This document shows, piece after piece, positions 35,300 through 43,306 of a stretch of 64,000 bases of DNA; positions within the stretch are counted from its first letter, which is position 1; every line of letters starts with the position of its first letter. The translations under genes and the position numbers were made by a program. The notes under the pieces are model-generated. The model was not told where the DNA came from. It saw only the letters and a program-made list of their open reading frames with translations, and made no database searches. Source of the DNA: a virus; the IMG/VR virus record IMGVR_UViG_3300021442_000250, positions 1 through 64,000 of that record. One strand, given 5' to 3'.

Positions 35300-36280
35300 A
35301 TGCCAGCAACAAGTCTAAGAGGATTATTGGGAACTAAACAAGACACGTTTGTCGCGTTCGGTGAAGAAAATCTTGAGAAAGGCAGAATATATGTTTACAC
35401 TCAAGGAGCAAACTATTCGAGATTATGGTGCGGATTTTGTTTTCACCCAGGAGTGGCAGGAACGGCTACGATAGAAGTTTGGGGAGCTGGCGGTAGTGGC
35501 GCAAAAATGTGCTGTTGCGGTTTTGGCTTACCAGGTAATTCTGCGGCATACGCCAAAAGAACTATATCATTAGCGGCTAATGGTTATGTTTGCGGATGTA
35601 CTGGTCAATCATGTGGTAATGGAGATACATTATGTCACAGAGGTTGCTCTGAACCAACTTTCATGAATATTTCCAAAGATGGCACAGCAGGTGGATGTAC
35701 TTGTATTTGTGCTCAAGGTGGAGCAGGTGGAGTTTCTTATTGTTCTACAAACGAATCATTTTATTGTTGTTATAAAGCAAACGGTTTTTGTATTACAAAA
35801 ACTGAAAACGATCACTGCGGTATTGTATGTAATATGTGTGATGGAAAACATATAGCTTCGGCATATTGCGGAAATGTAATGTGTCCAGGAAGAACTTCTT
35901 GTGTATCAGCATTTGGCTGTCACCCAAGTTGTCCTTGTCAATTTACTTGGCACAATCCAACTCCAGCAGGAATGTTTAGTGAAGACGGAGCATATATTAC
36001 TTACAATACAGAAAATGGTAATGGATTTTCAGAATGGTCAGGCAACGGAGGTCACCAATTAGAAGCGGCACTAGGTGCTGGAAGATTTCCAACTGGTGGA
36101 ATACCTTGGTCAACTTGCTGGGGAGCAAGTAAGGCTTGTAACTGTTATGAAGCAGATCCATGTATACCACACGTTCCAGTAGGAATGGGAGGTCACGGAC
36201 CAATGCCTTGTGATGGAGTAAGAGATCACGGTAACAGAGGTGGCCATGGTGGAGTTAGAATTAAATGGATAACAGCATAG
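35300..36280 (+). CDS. cysteine-rich, glycine-rich virion protein (copy 1 of 3)
   Basis: 326 residues with 31 Cys (about 9.5%), extraordinary for a phage protein. N-terminal EENLEKGRIYVYTQG, then IEVWGAGGSGAKMCCCGFGL, PGNSAAYAKR, many CxC and CC pairs (for example GGCTCICAQGG, FYCCYKANGFC, HPSCPCQF), and a C-terminus DGVRDHGNRGGHGGVRIKWI. The WGAGGSG start and GGHGGVRI end resemble glycine-rich tail fibre tips. Three such genes stand in tandem with similar Cys positions. The Cys could form a metal-binding or disulfide lattice; there is no signal peptide, so oxidation would occur after assembly or release. Confidence 0.65.
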   Translation: MPATSLRGLLGTKQDTFVAFGEENLEKGRIYVYTQGANYSRLWCGFCFHPGVAGTATIEVWGAGGSGAKMCCCGFGLPGNSAAYAKRTISLAANGYVCGCTGQSCGNGDTLCHRGCSEPTFMNISKDGTAGGCTCICAQGGAGGVSYCSTNESFYCCYKANGFCITKTENDHCGIVCNMCDGKHIASAYCGNVMCPGRTSCVSAFGCHPSCPCQFTWHNPTPAGMFSEDGAYITYNTENGNGFSEWSGNGGHQLEAALGAGRFPTGGIPWSTCWGASKACNCYEADPCIPHVPVGMGGHGPMPCDGVRDHGNRGGHGGVRIKWITA

Positions 36281-36288
36281 GATAAATT

Positions 36289-37293
36289 ATGGCATCATTA
36301 ACAACATTATTGCAAACAAAATATGATGGGATAGCGGCTGGAGAAACTAACCTGGAAAAAGGTACAATTTATACTTTTTATCCTGCCAACGATTATACAA
36401 ACTTCCAATGTCACATATGTTGGAAACCACCTGCCAACGGTACAGCACAATTAGAAGTGTGGGGAGCGGCTGGATCAGGTGCAGAAATGTGTTGTTGCGG
36501 TGGAGGATTACCAGGTAACCCAGGCGGTTATGCTAAAAAACAACTAGCGGCTTTTGGTGCAAGTTGGACAGATTGTTTTGTTTGTTCAGTTATTGGTTTA
36601 TCATGCGGTAACTCAGATACTTTAAGTCACAGAGGACGTTCAGAACCAACTCAAGTTTGTTGGTTTGCCAACGACGCAGATGGATGTATTTGTTCTGAAG
36701 GTGGACAAGGAGGATGTTCTATTTGTTCTACTGGTAATGCATTGTATTGTTGTTTTGTAGCACAAAATTATTGTCATACACAAGGTGGAAGCACTTATTG
36801 TGGAATAATTTGTAATTATAGAGATGATGGTGGAAACAGTTATGACGGTGCAGATTATTGTGCATTTGCTTATGGCGGAGATGTAAACTGTTATGGTGGA
36901 TTTAGTTGTCATTACTTTAGAGGATGTCAACCAAACTGTAACTGTAGATATATTACAGTAATTAAAGTTCCACCTGGAATGGTTTCAGAGTGCGGTGGAG
37001 AAGTTCAGTACGCACAAGATGAAGATAGTGAAAAAGTTTATCACTCAGGTTCAGGCGGAATTATGGGAGTTATGGAACCACTTAATTTAATGACAAGACA
37101 ACCAACTCAAGGTTCACCTTATAATGCTTGTTGGACAGGTAATGACTCTTGTGGTTGTTATGATTTCCAAGGATGTACTCACTTCTTTCCAGGAGGAATA
37201 CCAGGACAAGGACCAACACCGTGCGATGGATATAGAGATCACGCATGGAGAGGTGGAAACGGAATATTAAGGATTAAATTTATAGCTTCATAA
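36289..37293 (+). CDS. cysteine-rich, glycine-rich virion protein (copy 2 of 3)
   Basis: 334 residues, 30 Cys. Conserved with its neighbours: ETNLEKGTIYTFYPA, LEVWGAAGSGAEMCCCGGGL, PGNPGGYAKKQ, a SCGNSDTLSHRG block, ALYCCFVAQNYC, NCNCRY, SCGCYDFQGC and the end PCDGYRDHAWRGGNGILRIK. Most Cys positions are kept among the copies while the residues between them vary, which argues for structural selection on the Cys. Starts eight bases after copy 1, preceded by a GATAAATT sequence. Confidence 0.65.
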   Translation: MASLTTLLQTKYDGIAAGETNLEKGTIYTFYPANDYTNFQCHICWKPPANGTAQLEVWGAAGSGAEMCCCGGGLPGNPGGYAKKQLAAFGASWTDCFVCSVIGLSCGNSDTLSHRGRSEPTQVCWFANDADGCICSEGGQGGCSICSTGNALYCCFVAQNYCHTQGGSTYCGIICNYRDDGGNSYDGADYCAFAYGGDVNCYGGFSCHYFRGCQPNCNCRYITVIKVPPGMVSECGGEVQYAQDEDSEKVYHSGSGGIMGVMEPLNLMTRQPTQGSPYNACWTGNDSCGCYDFQGCTHFFPGGIPGQGPTPCDGYRDHAWRGGNGILRIKFIAS

Positions 37294-37308
37294 GGAGTAA
37301 ATAGTATT

Positions 37309-38280
37309 ATGGCATCATTAAAATCAATATTGACAACAAGACAACCGGCAAGTATGTCAGAAGATAACCTAGAAAAAGGTTACATTTATGCATATTCTCC
37401 GGGTACTCAGTTTGCCAATTTTTGTAATGGTGTTTGTTGGACAGCCCTTGCAGATGGAAAAGCTATTATAGAAATTTGGGGAGCTGGTGGATCTGGTTCT
37501 CGTATGTGTTGTTGCGGAGATGGATTACCAGGTAATGCAGGAGCATATTCTAAAAAAACAATTCAAGTTAATCAAGGTGATACGTTGACAGGTACTTTAG
37601 GAATGGCTTGTAATGCTCACCCACTATGTCACGTAGGATGTAGTGATCCAACTCAAATATGTTATATAACAACTACTGCAAGTACGCATGGTTGTATGTG
37701 TGCAAGAGGTGGATATGGTGGAAAATCTATGTGTACAACTGGTACATCTTTCTACTGTTGTTACAATGCAGAAGGTTTTTGTACTGTAAGATGTAACAAT
37801 GATAATTGTGGAATGACTTGTAACTGGTGTAATGGTGCATGGGAAGCCTTAGCATATGGTGGAGATATAAATTGTTGTGGAGAAATTGGCTGTACTAGTT
37901 GGTTCGGCTGTTGCCCTCACTGTAAATGTTTCTTCCAAAGACACGCTCCTGTACCTTCAGGACTTTTTGCAGAAAATGGAGCATTAATTACGTTCCAAAC
38001 AGAATCAGATGGAACACCTATGTCGCAATGGTCAGGTAACCAATTATTCCAATATTATGCGGCTCTTAATTTGGCTACTAAATCACCAAGACAAGGTAAC
38101 CCAAGATCTTATTGTTGGAGATCAGACAGATCTTGCGGTTGTTATGAATCACAAGGATGTGCTAATTTCTTACCAACAGGATCAGGTGGACTACCACCAA
38201 ATGCTTGTCCAGAAGTTAGAGACCATGGAATCCGTGGAGGACACGGAGGAGTTAGAATTAAGTTTATAGCTTCGGCATAA
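37309..38280 (+). CDS. cysteine-rich, glycine-rich virion protein (copy 3 of 3)
   Basis: 323 residues, 31 Cys. EDNLEKGYIYAYSPG, IEIWGAGGSGSRMCCCGDGL, PGNAGAYSKK, FYCCYNAEGFC, GCCPHCKCFF, SCGCYESQGCANF and a C-terminus RDHGIRGGHGGVRIKFIA. Closest to copy 1 in its ends. It follows copy 2 by 15 bases that include AGTAAATA, a late-promoter variant (37296-37303). The function of the trio is unknown; a stabilised fibre tip or metal-binding virion surface is possible. Confidence 0.65.
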   Translation: MASLKSILTTRQPASMSEDNLEKGYIYAYSPGTQFANFCNGVCWTALADGKAIIEIWGAGGSGSRMCCCGDGLPGNAGAYSKKTIQVNQGDTLTGTLGMACNAHPLCHVGCSDPTQICYITTTASTHGCMCARGGYGGKSMCTTGTSFYCCYNAEGFCTVRCNNDNCGMTCNWCNGAWEALAYGGDINCCGEIGCTSWFGCCPHCKCFFQRHAPVPSGLFAENGALITFQTESDGTPMSQWSGNQLFQYYAALNLATKSPRQGNPRSYCWRSDRSCGCYESQGCANFLPTGSGGLPPNACPEVRDHGIRGGHGGVRIKFIASA

Positions 38281-38295
38281 TAATTGCAGGAGTAG

Positions 38296-38303
38296 GATAA
38301 ATA
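38296..38303 (+). promoter_or_regulatory. late promoter-like octamer GATAAATA
   Basis: 24 bases before the ATG at 38327, after the cysteine-rich trio; AAAGGA lies between. Confidence 0.65.
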
Positions 38304-38326
38304 GTTAAAACAAAGGAACAAAGATT

Positions 38327-38980
38327 ATGATAACAACAGCGTTTAACATAGCATTACCAAATAAACCATACGTGGACAACTTTTCAGATAATACTGTTCA
38401 TGGTTCAAATTATGTTGGTTTTAAATTTATTAAAGTAATAGTAGATGCTAATGGCTGGGTAGTAAATGCAGTTTCAGAAGCTGATACTATGGATGAAATA
38501 AACGCTCAAGCTAGTCCAGTTCCAGCAGGTTGCAGTGCAGTTGTAGTAGACGGTTCAGCAAATCCTTTTGAAGCGGCTTTTATTACAGGAAGATATACAA
38601 CTGGTGCAGTTGCGGCTTATGAAGAATCATTAGGAACAAATGATGCTAACGGTGACCCAGAAGTTTGGACATATACTTGGGGAGAAGATGGCGTTTTAAA
38701 CCAAATTTATTTACATGGTACATTGAAATACGTAGACGGGGCTTTCGTTGCGCCACAAATGAGAACACACGCACTAACTAGACAAATGTTCTTAGATTCA
38801 TTAGCACCTATGTCACAAGGTTTAACAGACGCTCTTACGGCAGATGATGCAAATACTGTTTATACAGCGGCTGAAAGACAAGCAATTGTTGATCATAAAA
38901 CATACGTAGACAATATTTCTACAAAATATGCGGCAGTTGACCATTGGAAGATTCCATTCTTACCAATGCCTAAAATATAA
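38327..38980 (+). CDS. fibre-cluster protein, possible assembly factor
   Basis: 217 residues. N-terminal part (1-60) has beta strands around VGFKFIKVIVDANGWVVNAV; the middle is mixed; the C-terminal third is helical (LTADDANTVYTAAERQAIVD, HKTYVDNISTKYAAV) and ends DHWKIPFLPMPKI. An ending of helix plus (W)xxPxxP is seen in tail fibre assembly chaperones, which would fit a gene following fibre genes, but the rest does not clearly match. It could equally be a structural protein. Own late promoter. Confidence 0.45.
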   Translation: MITTAFNIALPNKPYVDNFSDNTVHGSNYVGFKFIKVIVDANGWVVNAVSEADTMDEINAQASPVPAGCSAVVVDGSANPFEAAFITGRYTTGAVAAYEESLGTNDANGDPEVWTYTWGEDGVLNQIYLHGTLKYVDGAFVAPQMRTHALTRQMFLDSLAPMSQGLTDALTADDANTVYTAAERQAIVDHKTYVDNISTKYAAVDHWKIPFLPMPKI

Positions 38981-39015
38981 TAAACTAATACTTTTCAAAT
39001 TATAACTCAAGAATT

Positions 39016-39052
39016 TTAGGTTACACTATTGGTACCTAATAAGTAATAGTGT
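39016..39052 (+). promoter_or_regulatory. two mutually exclusive hairpins before the glycan module
   Basis: Hairpin 1: TTAGGTTAC (39016-39024) with GTACCTAA (39032-39039), one bulged T. Hairpin 2: ACACTATT (39023-39030) with AATAGTGT (39045-39052), eight perfect pairs. They share bases and cannot form together. No T-run follows. The ATG at 39063 is ten bases downstream. Confidence 0.5.
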
Positions 39053-39062
39053 TAATCTAACT

Positions 39063-40040
39063 ATGACTGAAAATAATCCTATAACAAGACCAAAAGCATT
39101 TTTTTTAAATGGGGGAATGGGTAGAATTATCTGTGCTATTCCGGCCCTTGAAAAATACTATGAAGAATCTATCGACAAAGATTTTATAATAGTAGTAGAA
39201 GGTATTCAAAATATTTTAGATGGTCATCCTACATTAGATTCTAAAACATTTGACTATGGTCATAAAAATTTATTCCACACTAAACTTGTAAAAATGGATG
39301 TGGTAAGTTTAGAACCATATAGAATATGGGAATATTATAATCAAAAATGTAATATAACTCAAGCGTTTGATATTTTAATTAATAATAAAGGTGTTAGAGA
39401 ATTACCTAAACCTACAATTAATTTAAGTCAAGAAGAATTACTTGCAGGAAAAAAAGCAGTTAAAGATATTAAAGATAAACTTAAAAAAGAAAAAGTAATT
39501 GTTTTACAACCTTTTGGACGAGGGATTCAACAAATAGACAATAGTTTTGTAGATAAAACTTGTCGAAGTATGGAATTTAAAAATATAAAAAACTTAATAA
39601 GAAAATTACAAGCAGAAGATTATGCAATTATATTAATGGCAGAATTTGGAATTGATTTAAAAGGTGAAAAATATCCAGATGAAATAGCAATGCCTGAAGG
39701 AATTGACTTAAGAAAATGGTTAGCAATTATAAAAAATAGTGATCATTTTTTAGGTTGTGATAGTGTAGGTCAACATTTAGCCTATATAGGTGAAACAGAT
39801 GCAACAGTAGTAACTGGTGCAACGTTCCCAGTTAATACATCATATCCTAAAACAAAAGGAATTAATATTATAGATATGGGACAAATAGATAGAGAATATG
39901 ATCCAATAAGAATAACAAACGATGAACAAGTTAGTAGACATAATGAAAAATTAATGTGGATGACAGATGAAGTAGAAAATTATATTATAAATGTTGTATT
40001 AGGAAAACAAAAAATTGACGAGGAAGATAAAGATGAGTAA
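39063..40040 (+). CDS. GT9-like glycosyltransferase (copy 1)
   Basis: 325 residues. Start FFLNGGMGRIICAIPALEKY resembles the gGxGDxxxxxPxLxxL start of GT9 (heptosyltransferase-type, GT-B) enzymes; the second half has VIVLQPFGRGI and HFLGCDSVGQHLAYIG, corresponding to the donor-side PG...D(S/T)xxxHxA region of that family. It is shorter than bacterial heptosyltransferases (about 320-350, so only slightly) and has an acidic C-terminus EEDKDE. Paralogue of the 41831 gene. The two flank a carbamoyltransferase, with an eight-base overlap here. Likely transfers a sugar, perhaps a heptose made by the 52.9-56 kb cassette; donor specificity is inferred only. Confidence 0.55.
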   Translation: MTENNPITRPKAFFLNGGMGRIICAIPALEKYYEESIDKDFIIVVEGIQNILDGHPTLDSKTFDYGHKNLFHTKLVKMDVVSLEPYRIWEYYNQKCNITQAFDILINNKGVRELPKPTINLSQEELLAGKKAVKDIKDKLKKEKVIVLQPFGRGIQQIDNSFVDKTCRSMEFKNIKNLIRKLQAEDYAIILMAEFGIDLKGEKYPDEIAMPEGIDLRKWLAIIKNSDHFLGCDSVGQHLAYIGETDATVVTGATFPVNTSYPKTKGINIIDMGQIDREYDPIRITNDEQVSRHNEKLMWMTDEVENYIINVVLGKQKIDEEDKDE

Positions 40041-41844
40041 ATCAGGTTATATTGCGGCAATAGCCAGAGGACATAATGCAGGTATATGTCTATTAAAAGA
40101 TGGAGAAATTGTTTTTGCAATAGAAGAAGAAAGATTATCTAGACACAAATACGATGGTGGTCCATATCGTTCAATGATGGAAATATTAAAATATACGGAC
40201 AAAATAGATTATCTAGTTGTAGCTCATACACAACCATTAGATGATCCTACTACTGGTAAAGTTGATTATACTCATGATGATGTATACACAGGGTTAGCAA
40301 GAAAATTAGGTTTAATAGATAGAAAAGCAGATTTACAACAACACCCACAAGTAATTGACCTAAGTCATATCCATCATAAGTTACACGCCGGTTGTGCTTT
40401 TTATAGATCAGGATTTGATAAAGCCTGTTCAGTTATTGTTGATGGAGCAGGAACTTTTATGCCTGTTAATAATCAACTTACAGGAGATTTATGGATGTTT
40501 GAAATTGAATCTATTTTTGATTGCTCATATCCTAATAATATAACAACTGTATGGAAACATTACGGTACTGGTTCTGCATCTCCAGGAGCATTTATAAAAA
40601 AACATCCTTCAGATAAAATGGGAGAACCAGGTAAAACTCATGAATGTTTATTTTCAGATGTAGCAGGAATTGTTAAAGTTTATGAAGCAATTACTCAATA
40701 CTGTGGATTCTCTGCCATTGAAGCAGGAAAAACAATGGGATTATTTCCTTATGGAAAAGCTAATGATAGAATTCCTCCATTATTTCATGATGAAGTAAAA
40801 TATATGTCTTTGTCTAATAGACATTTAATAATTCCTACATATCCTAATGCGGCAATAGTAAATGAAGGCATTTATGATTACTTAGATGATACACCTGCAG
40901 ATTGTCCTGATGTTACTAAACTAGATAATAGAAGAGATTTAGCATATTCTTGTCAAACAGAAACTCAAGCAGAAGTTTTAAAATTAATTTATAAAGCTGT
41001 AGAAATGACAGGTCAAAAAAATGTTGTATTATCTGGTGGATATGGATTAAATTGTGTAGCAAATTATTGGTATCTTGAGTCTTTAAGAAAAGATGGAATT
41101 AATTTATTTGTTGAACCAGTATCAAATGACGCCGGAACAGCCATTGGAGCGGCTCTTTTATTTTATTATGGTATAACAGAAGATATGACAAAAAGACCAC
41201 TTACTACATTATGTCAAGGTCTAGAAAGAAAATATACATTAGAAGAAATAGAAAAATTAGCAAATAAATCAGGCATTGAATTAATGGACGCAAATGATAA
41301 AGATGTAGTTAAATTAATGATAGAAAAAAATATTATTTCTATGTTTCAAGGAAAATCAGAAAGTGGTCCAAGGGCATTAGGTAACAGAAGTATTTTATTT
41401 GATCCTACATTTAAAGATGGTAAAGATTTTGTTAATATAGTTAAACGTAGAGAATATTTTAGACCTTTTGCAGGATCTATATTACATGAACACGTACACG
41501 AATGGTTTGATTTAAGAGGAATGGAAGAAAGTCCTTATATGATGTATGCTGTAAATTGTCAAGAAGGAATAGCAGAAAAAATTCCTAGTATTATACACGT
41601 AGATGGTACTTGTAGAATACAAACAGTTAAAGAAGAACAAAATCCATTGTATTATAAATTAATTAAAGAGTTTTATAATCAAACAAAAATACCAATTGTG
41701 TTTAATACGTCATTTAATTTGGCTGGAGAACCACTTGTAGAAACATTAGAAGACGCTATATGGACTCTTGAAGAATCTCTTTTAGAATATTTGTATCTTC
41801 CAGAATATGGAAAAATGTTAAAGGTGAAAAATGTCAAGAAATAG
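40033..41844 (+). CDS. carbamoyltransferase, NodU/CmcH family
   Basis: 603 residues from the ATG at 40033 (a TTG at 40015 is in frame, but the ATG overlapping the previous stop as ATGAGTAA is more plausible). NodU-type enzymes use carbamoyl phosphate and ATP to O-carbamoylate sugars or antibiotics. N-terminal Kae1-like domain: AIARGHNAGICLLKDG, EEERLSRHK, HIHHKLHAGCAFY (metal His) and VDGAGTF. C-terminal domain: SESGPRALGNRSILFDP, RREYFRPFAGSIL, NTSFNLAGEPLVET. All family landmarks are present, so probably active. Between two glycosyltransferase-like genes it would decorate the same glycan. Homologues are known in marine T4-like phages. Confidence 0.85.
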   Translation: MSKSGYIAAIARGHNAGICLLKDGEIVFAIEEERLSRHKYDGGPYRSMMEILKYTDKIDYLVVAHTQPLDDPTTGKVDYTHDDVYTGLARKLGLIDRKADLQQHPQVIDLSHIHHKLHAGCAFYRSGFDKACSVIVDGAGTFMPVNNQLTGDLWMFEIESIFDCSYPNNITTVWKHYGTGSASPGAFIKKHPSDKMGEPGKTHECLFSDVAGIVKVYEAITQYCGFSAIEAGKTMGLFPYGKANDRIPPLFHDEVKYMSLSNRHLIIPTYPNAAIVNEGIYDYLDDTPADCPDVTKLDNRRDLAYSCQTETQAEVLKLIYKAVEMTGQKNVVLSGGYGLNCVANYWYLESLRKDGINLFVEPVSNDAGTAIGAALLFYYGITEDMTKRPLTTLCQGLERKYTLEEIEKLANKSGIELMDANDKDVVKLMIEKNIISMFQGKSESGPRALGNRSILFDPTFKDGKDFVNIVKRREYFRPFAGSILHEHVHEWFDLRGMEESPYMMYAVNCQEGIAEKIPSIIHVDGTCRIQTVKEEQNPLYYKLIKEFYNQTKIPIVFNTSFNLAGEPLVETLEDAIWTLEESLLEYLYLPEYGKMLKVKNVKK

Positions 41845-42778
41845 TGCTATCTTTTTAAATGGTGGAGCAGGAAGAATGATTAGTTCTATACCTGCATTAG
41901 AAAATTTTGCAAAAGAAAATCCCAATGATGATTTTGTAATAATTTGTGAAGGCGGTACGGATGTTTTAAAAGGTCATCCAACATTATATTATAAAACATA
42001 TGACAATTGGCATAAAGGACTTTTTAAAGAATTAATAAAAGATAGAAATTGTATTAATCCTGAGCCATATAGAGTATGGGAATACTACACTCAAAAGTGT
42101 AGTCTTGCTCAAGCATATGATATTGCAATTAATAATAAAGGTATAAGAGAATTAAAAAAACCTACAATAAAATTAAGCAAAGATGAATTATTATATGCTC
42201 GAAAAATGTTATCAGAAGTAAAAGAAAAATGCAAAAAAGACAAATTAATTGTTATTCAACCCTTTGGAAGAGGTGTTAGAAAAGAAGATAAAGACATAGT
42301 TGACATTACAGGTAGAAGTATGGAAACTAAAAATCTTTATAATATAGTAAGAAAGTTATCTAAAAAATATGCTGTAATGATTATGACTGAAACACCATTA
42401 GAATTTAATAAGCATATGTCAGCACCAGTGGCTACGCCACAAAATGTACATATAAGAATATGGATGGGTGTAATTAAACAATGTGATCACTTTTTAGGTT
42501 GTGATAGTGTAGGGCAACATATGGCTTATGTTTTCGACACAACTACAACATCAGTAATAGGATCTACATTTCCTATTAATGTATCATTCCCAAACAATGA
42601 AAAATTCAATATTATTGATTTAGGTAAAGAAGATCGTGTTTATAGTCCTATAAGAGTTACCGTAGATGAGTTCTCAGACCGTATAAATGAGGGTATTATG
42701 GAGATGGATGACCAACAAGAGCAACAAGTTATTGCATCAGTCAATAGAATGATAAAACACGGTAAAAATACCCAATAA
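41831..42778 (+). CDS. GT9-like glycosyltransferase (copy 2)
   Basis: 315 residues, paralogue of 39063: AIFLNGGAGRMISSIPALEN, EPYRVWEYYTQKCSLAQAYD, LIVIQPFGRGVRK and HFLGCDSVGQHMAY. The block EPYRxWEYYxQKC is shared by both copies. Overlaps the carbamoyltransferase by 14 bases, so the three genes form one translational unit. Divergence between copies suggests two different linkages or acceptors. C-terminus is Gln-rich and helical. Confidence 0.55.
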   Translation: MSRNSAIFLNGGAGRMISSIPALENFAKENPNDDFVIICEGGTDVLKGHPTLYYKTYDNWHKGLFKELIKDRNCINPEPYRVWEYYTQKCSLAQAYDIAINNKGIRELKKPTIKLSKDELLYARKMLSEVKEKCKKDKLIVIQPFGRGVRKEDKDIVDITGRSMETKNLYNIVRKLSKKYAVMIMTETPLEFNKHMSAPVATPQNVHIRIWMGVIKQCDHFLGCDSVGQHMAYVFDTTTTSVIGSTFPINVSFPNNEKFNIIDLGKEDRVYSPIRVTVDEFSDRINEGIMEMDDQQEQQVIASVNRMIKHGKNTQ

Positions 42779-42844
42779 GCCCAATATCTACAGAAACTCT
42801 ATCCTAATAAAATTGGTAAATACACTTAAAGAAGGAATCTTTAT

Positions 42845-43267
42845 ATGTTTGATGTATCAAAACTCTTTGGAAAAGGCGATAAAAATACGCTATTAATGAA
42901 AAATGGATTAAATTTTTCATACAATGGCCCATCTGCCACTGTAGAAGAAGGATTAGTTTTAGACAGATTTCACCTTGCAACTTTTTGTTCTGCAGAATAT
43001 ACAATATCTATAGACTATGATACTAATAATAAAGAAATTATTAGAGCATTAGTAGTAGGTGCTCCATTAAATAGTTCTGTTACAATTTACGGTAGATCAA
43101 ATTTGGGAAATAATTTAGTAAAATTAACTAGTACAGTTACTGATTCTTTTGTAGAATTAAAACTAGATCCAGAAAATAAAACAGCAACAACAAAATATAA
43201 CGGTTCAAAAGCTATCTTTAAGGCAACATATTTTCAAACAATGAATGCTTTATTAGGTGGTGTATAA
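42845..43267 (+). CDS. small structural protein of unknown function
   Basis: 140 residues. Begins MFDVSKLFGKGDKNTLLM, then beta-rich sequence with HLATFCSAEYTISIDYD and VTIYGRSNLGNNLVKLTSTV, ending in YFQTMNALLGGV. Its position at the start of the next fibre block, after a GGTAAATA late-promoter variant (42815-42822), fits a late virion protein. No family recognised. The 66-base gap upstream shows nothing else. Confidence 0.5.
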   Translation: MFDVSKLFGKGDKNTLLMKNGLNFSYNGPSATVEEGLVLDRFHLATFCSAEYTISIDYDTNNKEIIRALVVGAPLNSSVTIYGRSNLGNNLVKLTSTVTDSFVELKLDPENKTATTKYNGSKAIFKATYFQTMNALLGGV

Positions 43268-43283
43268 TATGAAATTAAATTTT

Positions 43284-43291
43284 GATAAATA
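43284..43291 (+). promoter_or_regulatory. late promoter-like octamer GATAAATA
   Basis: 16 bases before the ATG at 43307, the first gene of the fibre pair 43307/45171. Confidence 0.6.
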
Positions 43292-43306
43292 TAGAGTATA
43301 GATAAA

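Noticed and set aside
40015-40032. TTG start for the carbamoyltransferase
   Set aside because: The ATG at 40033 gives the family-typical start and overlaps the previous stop; the TTG adds six unconserved residues.
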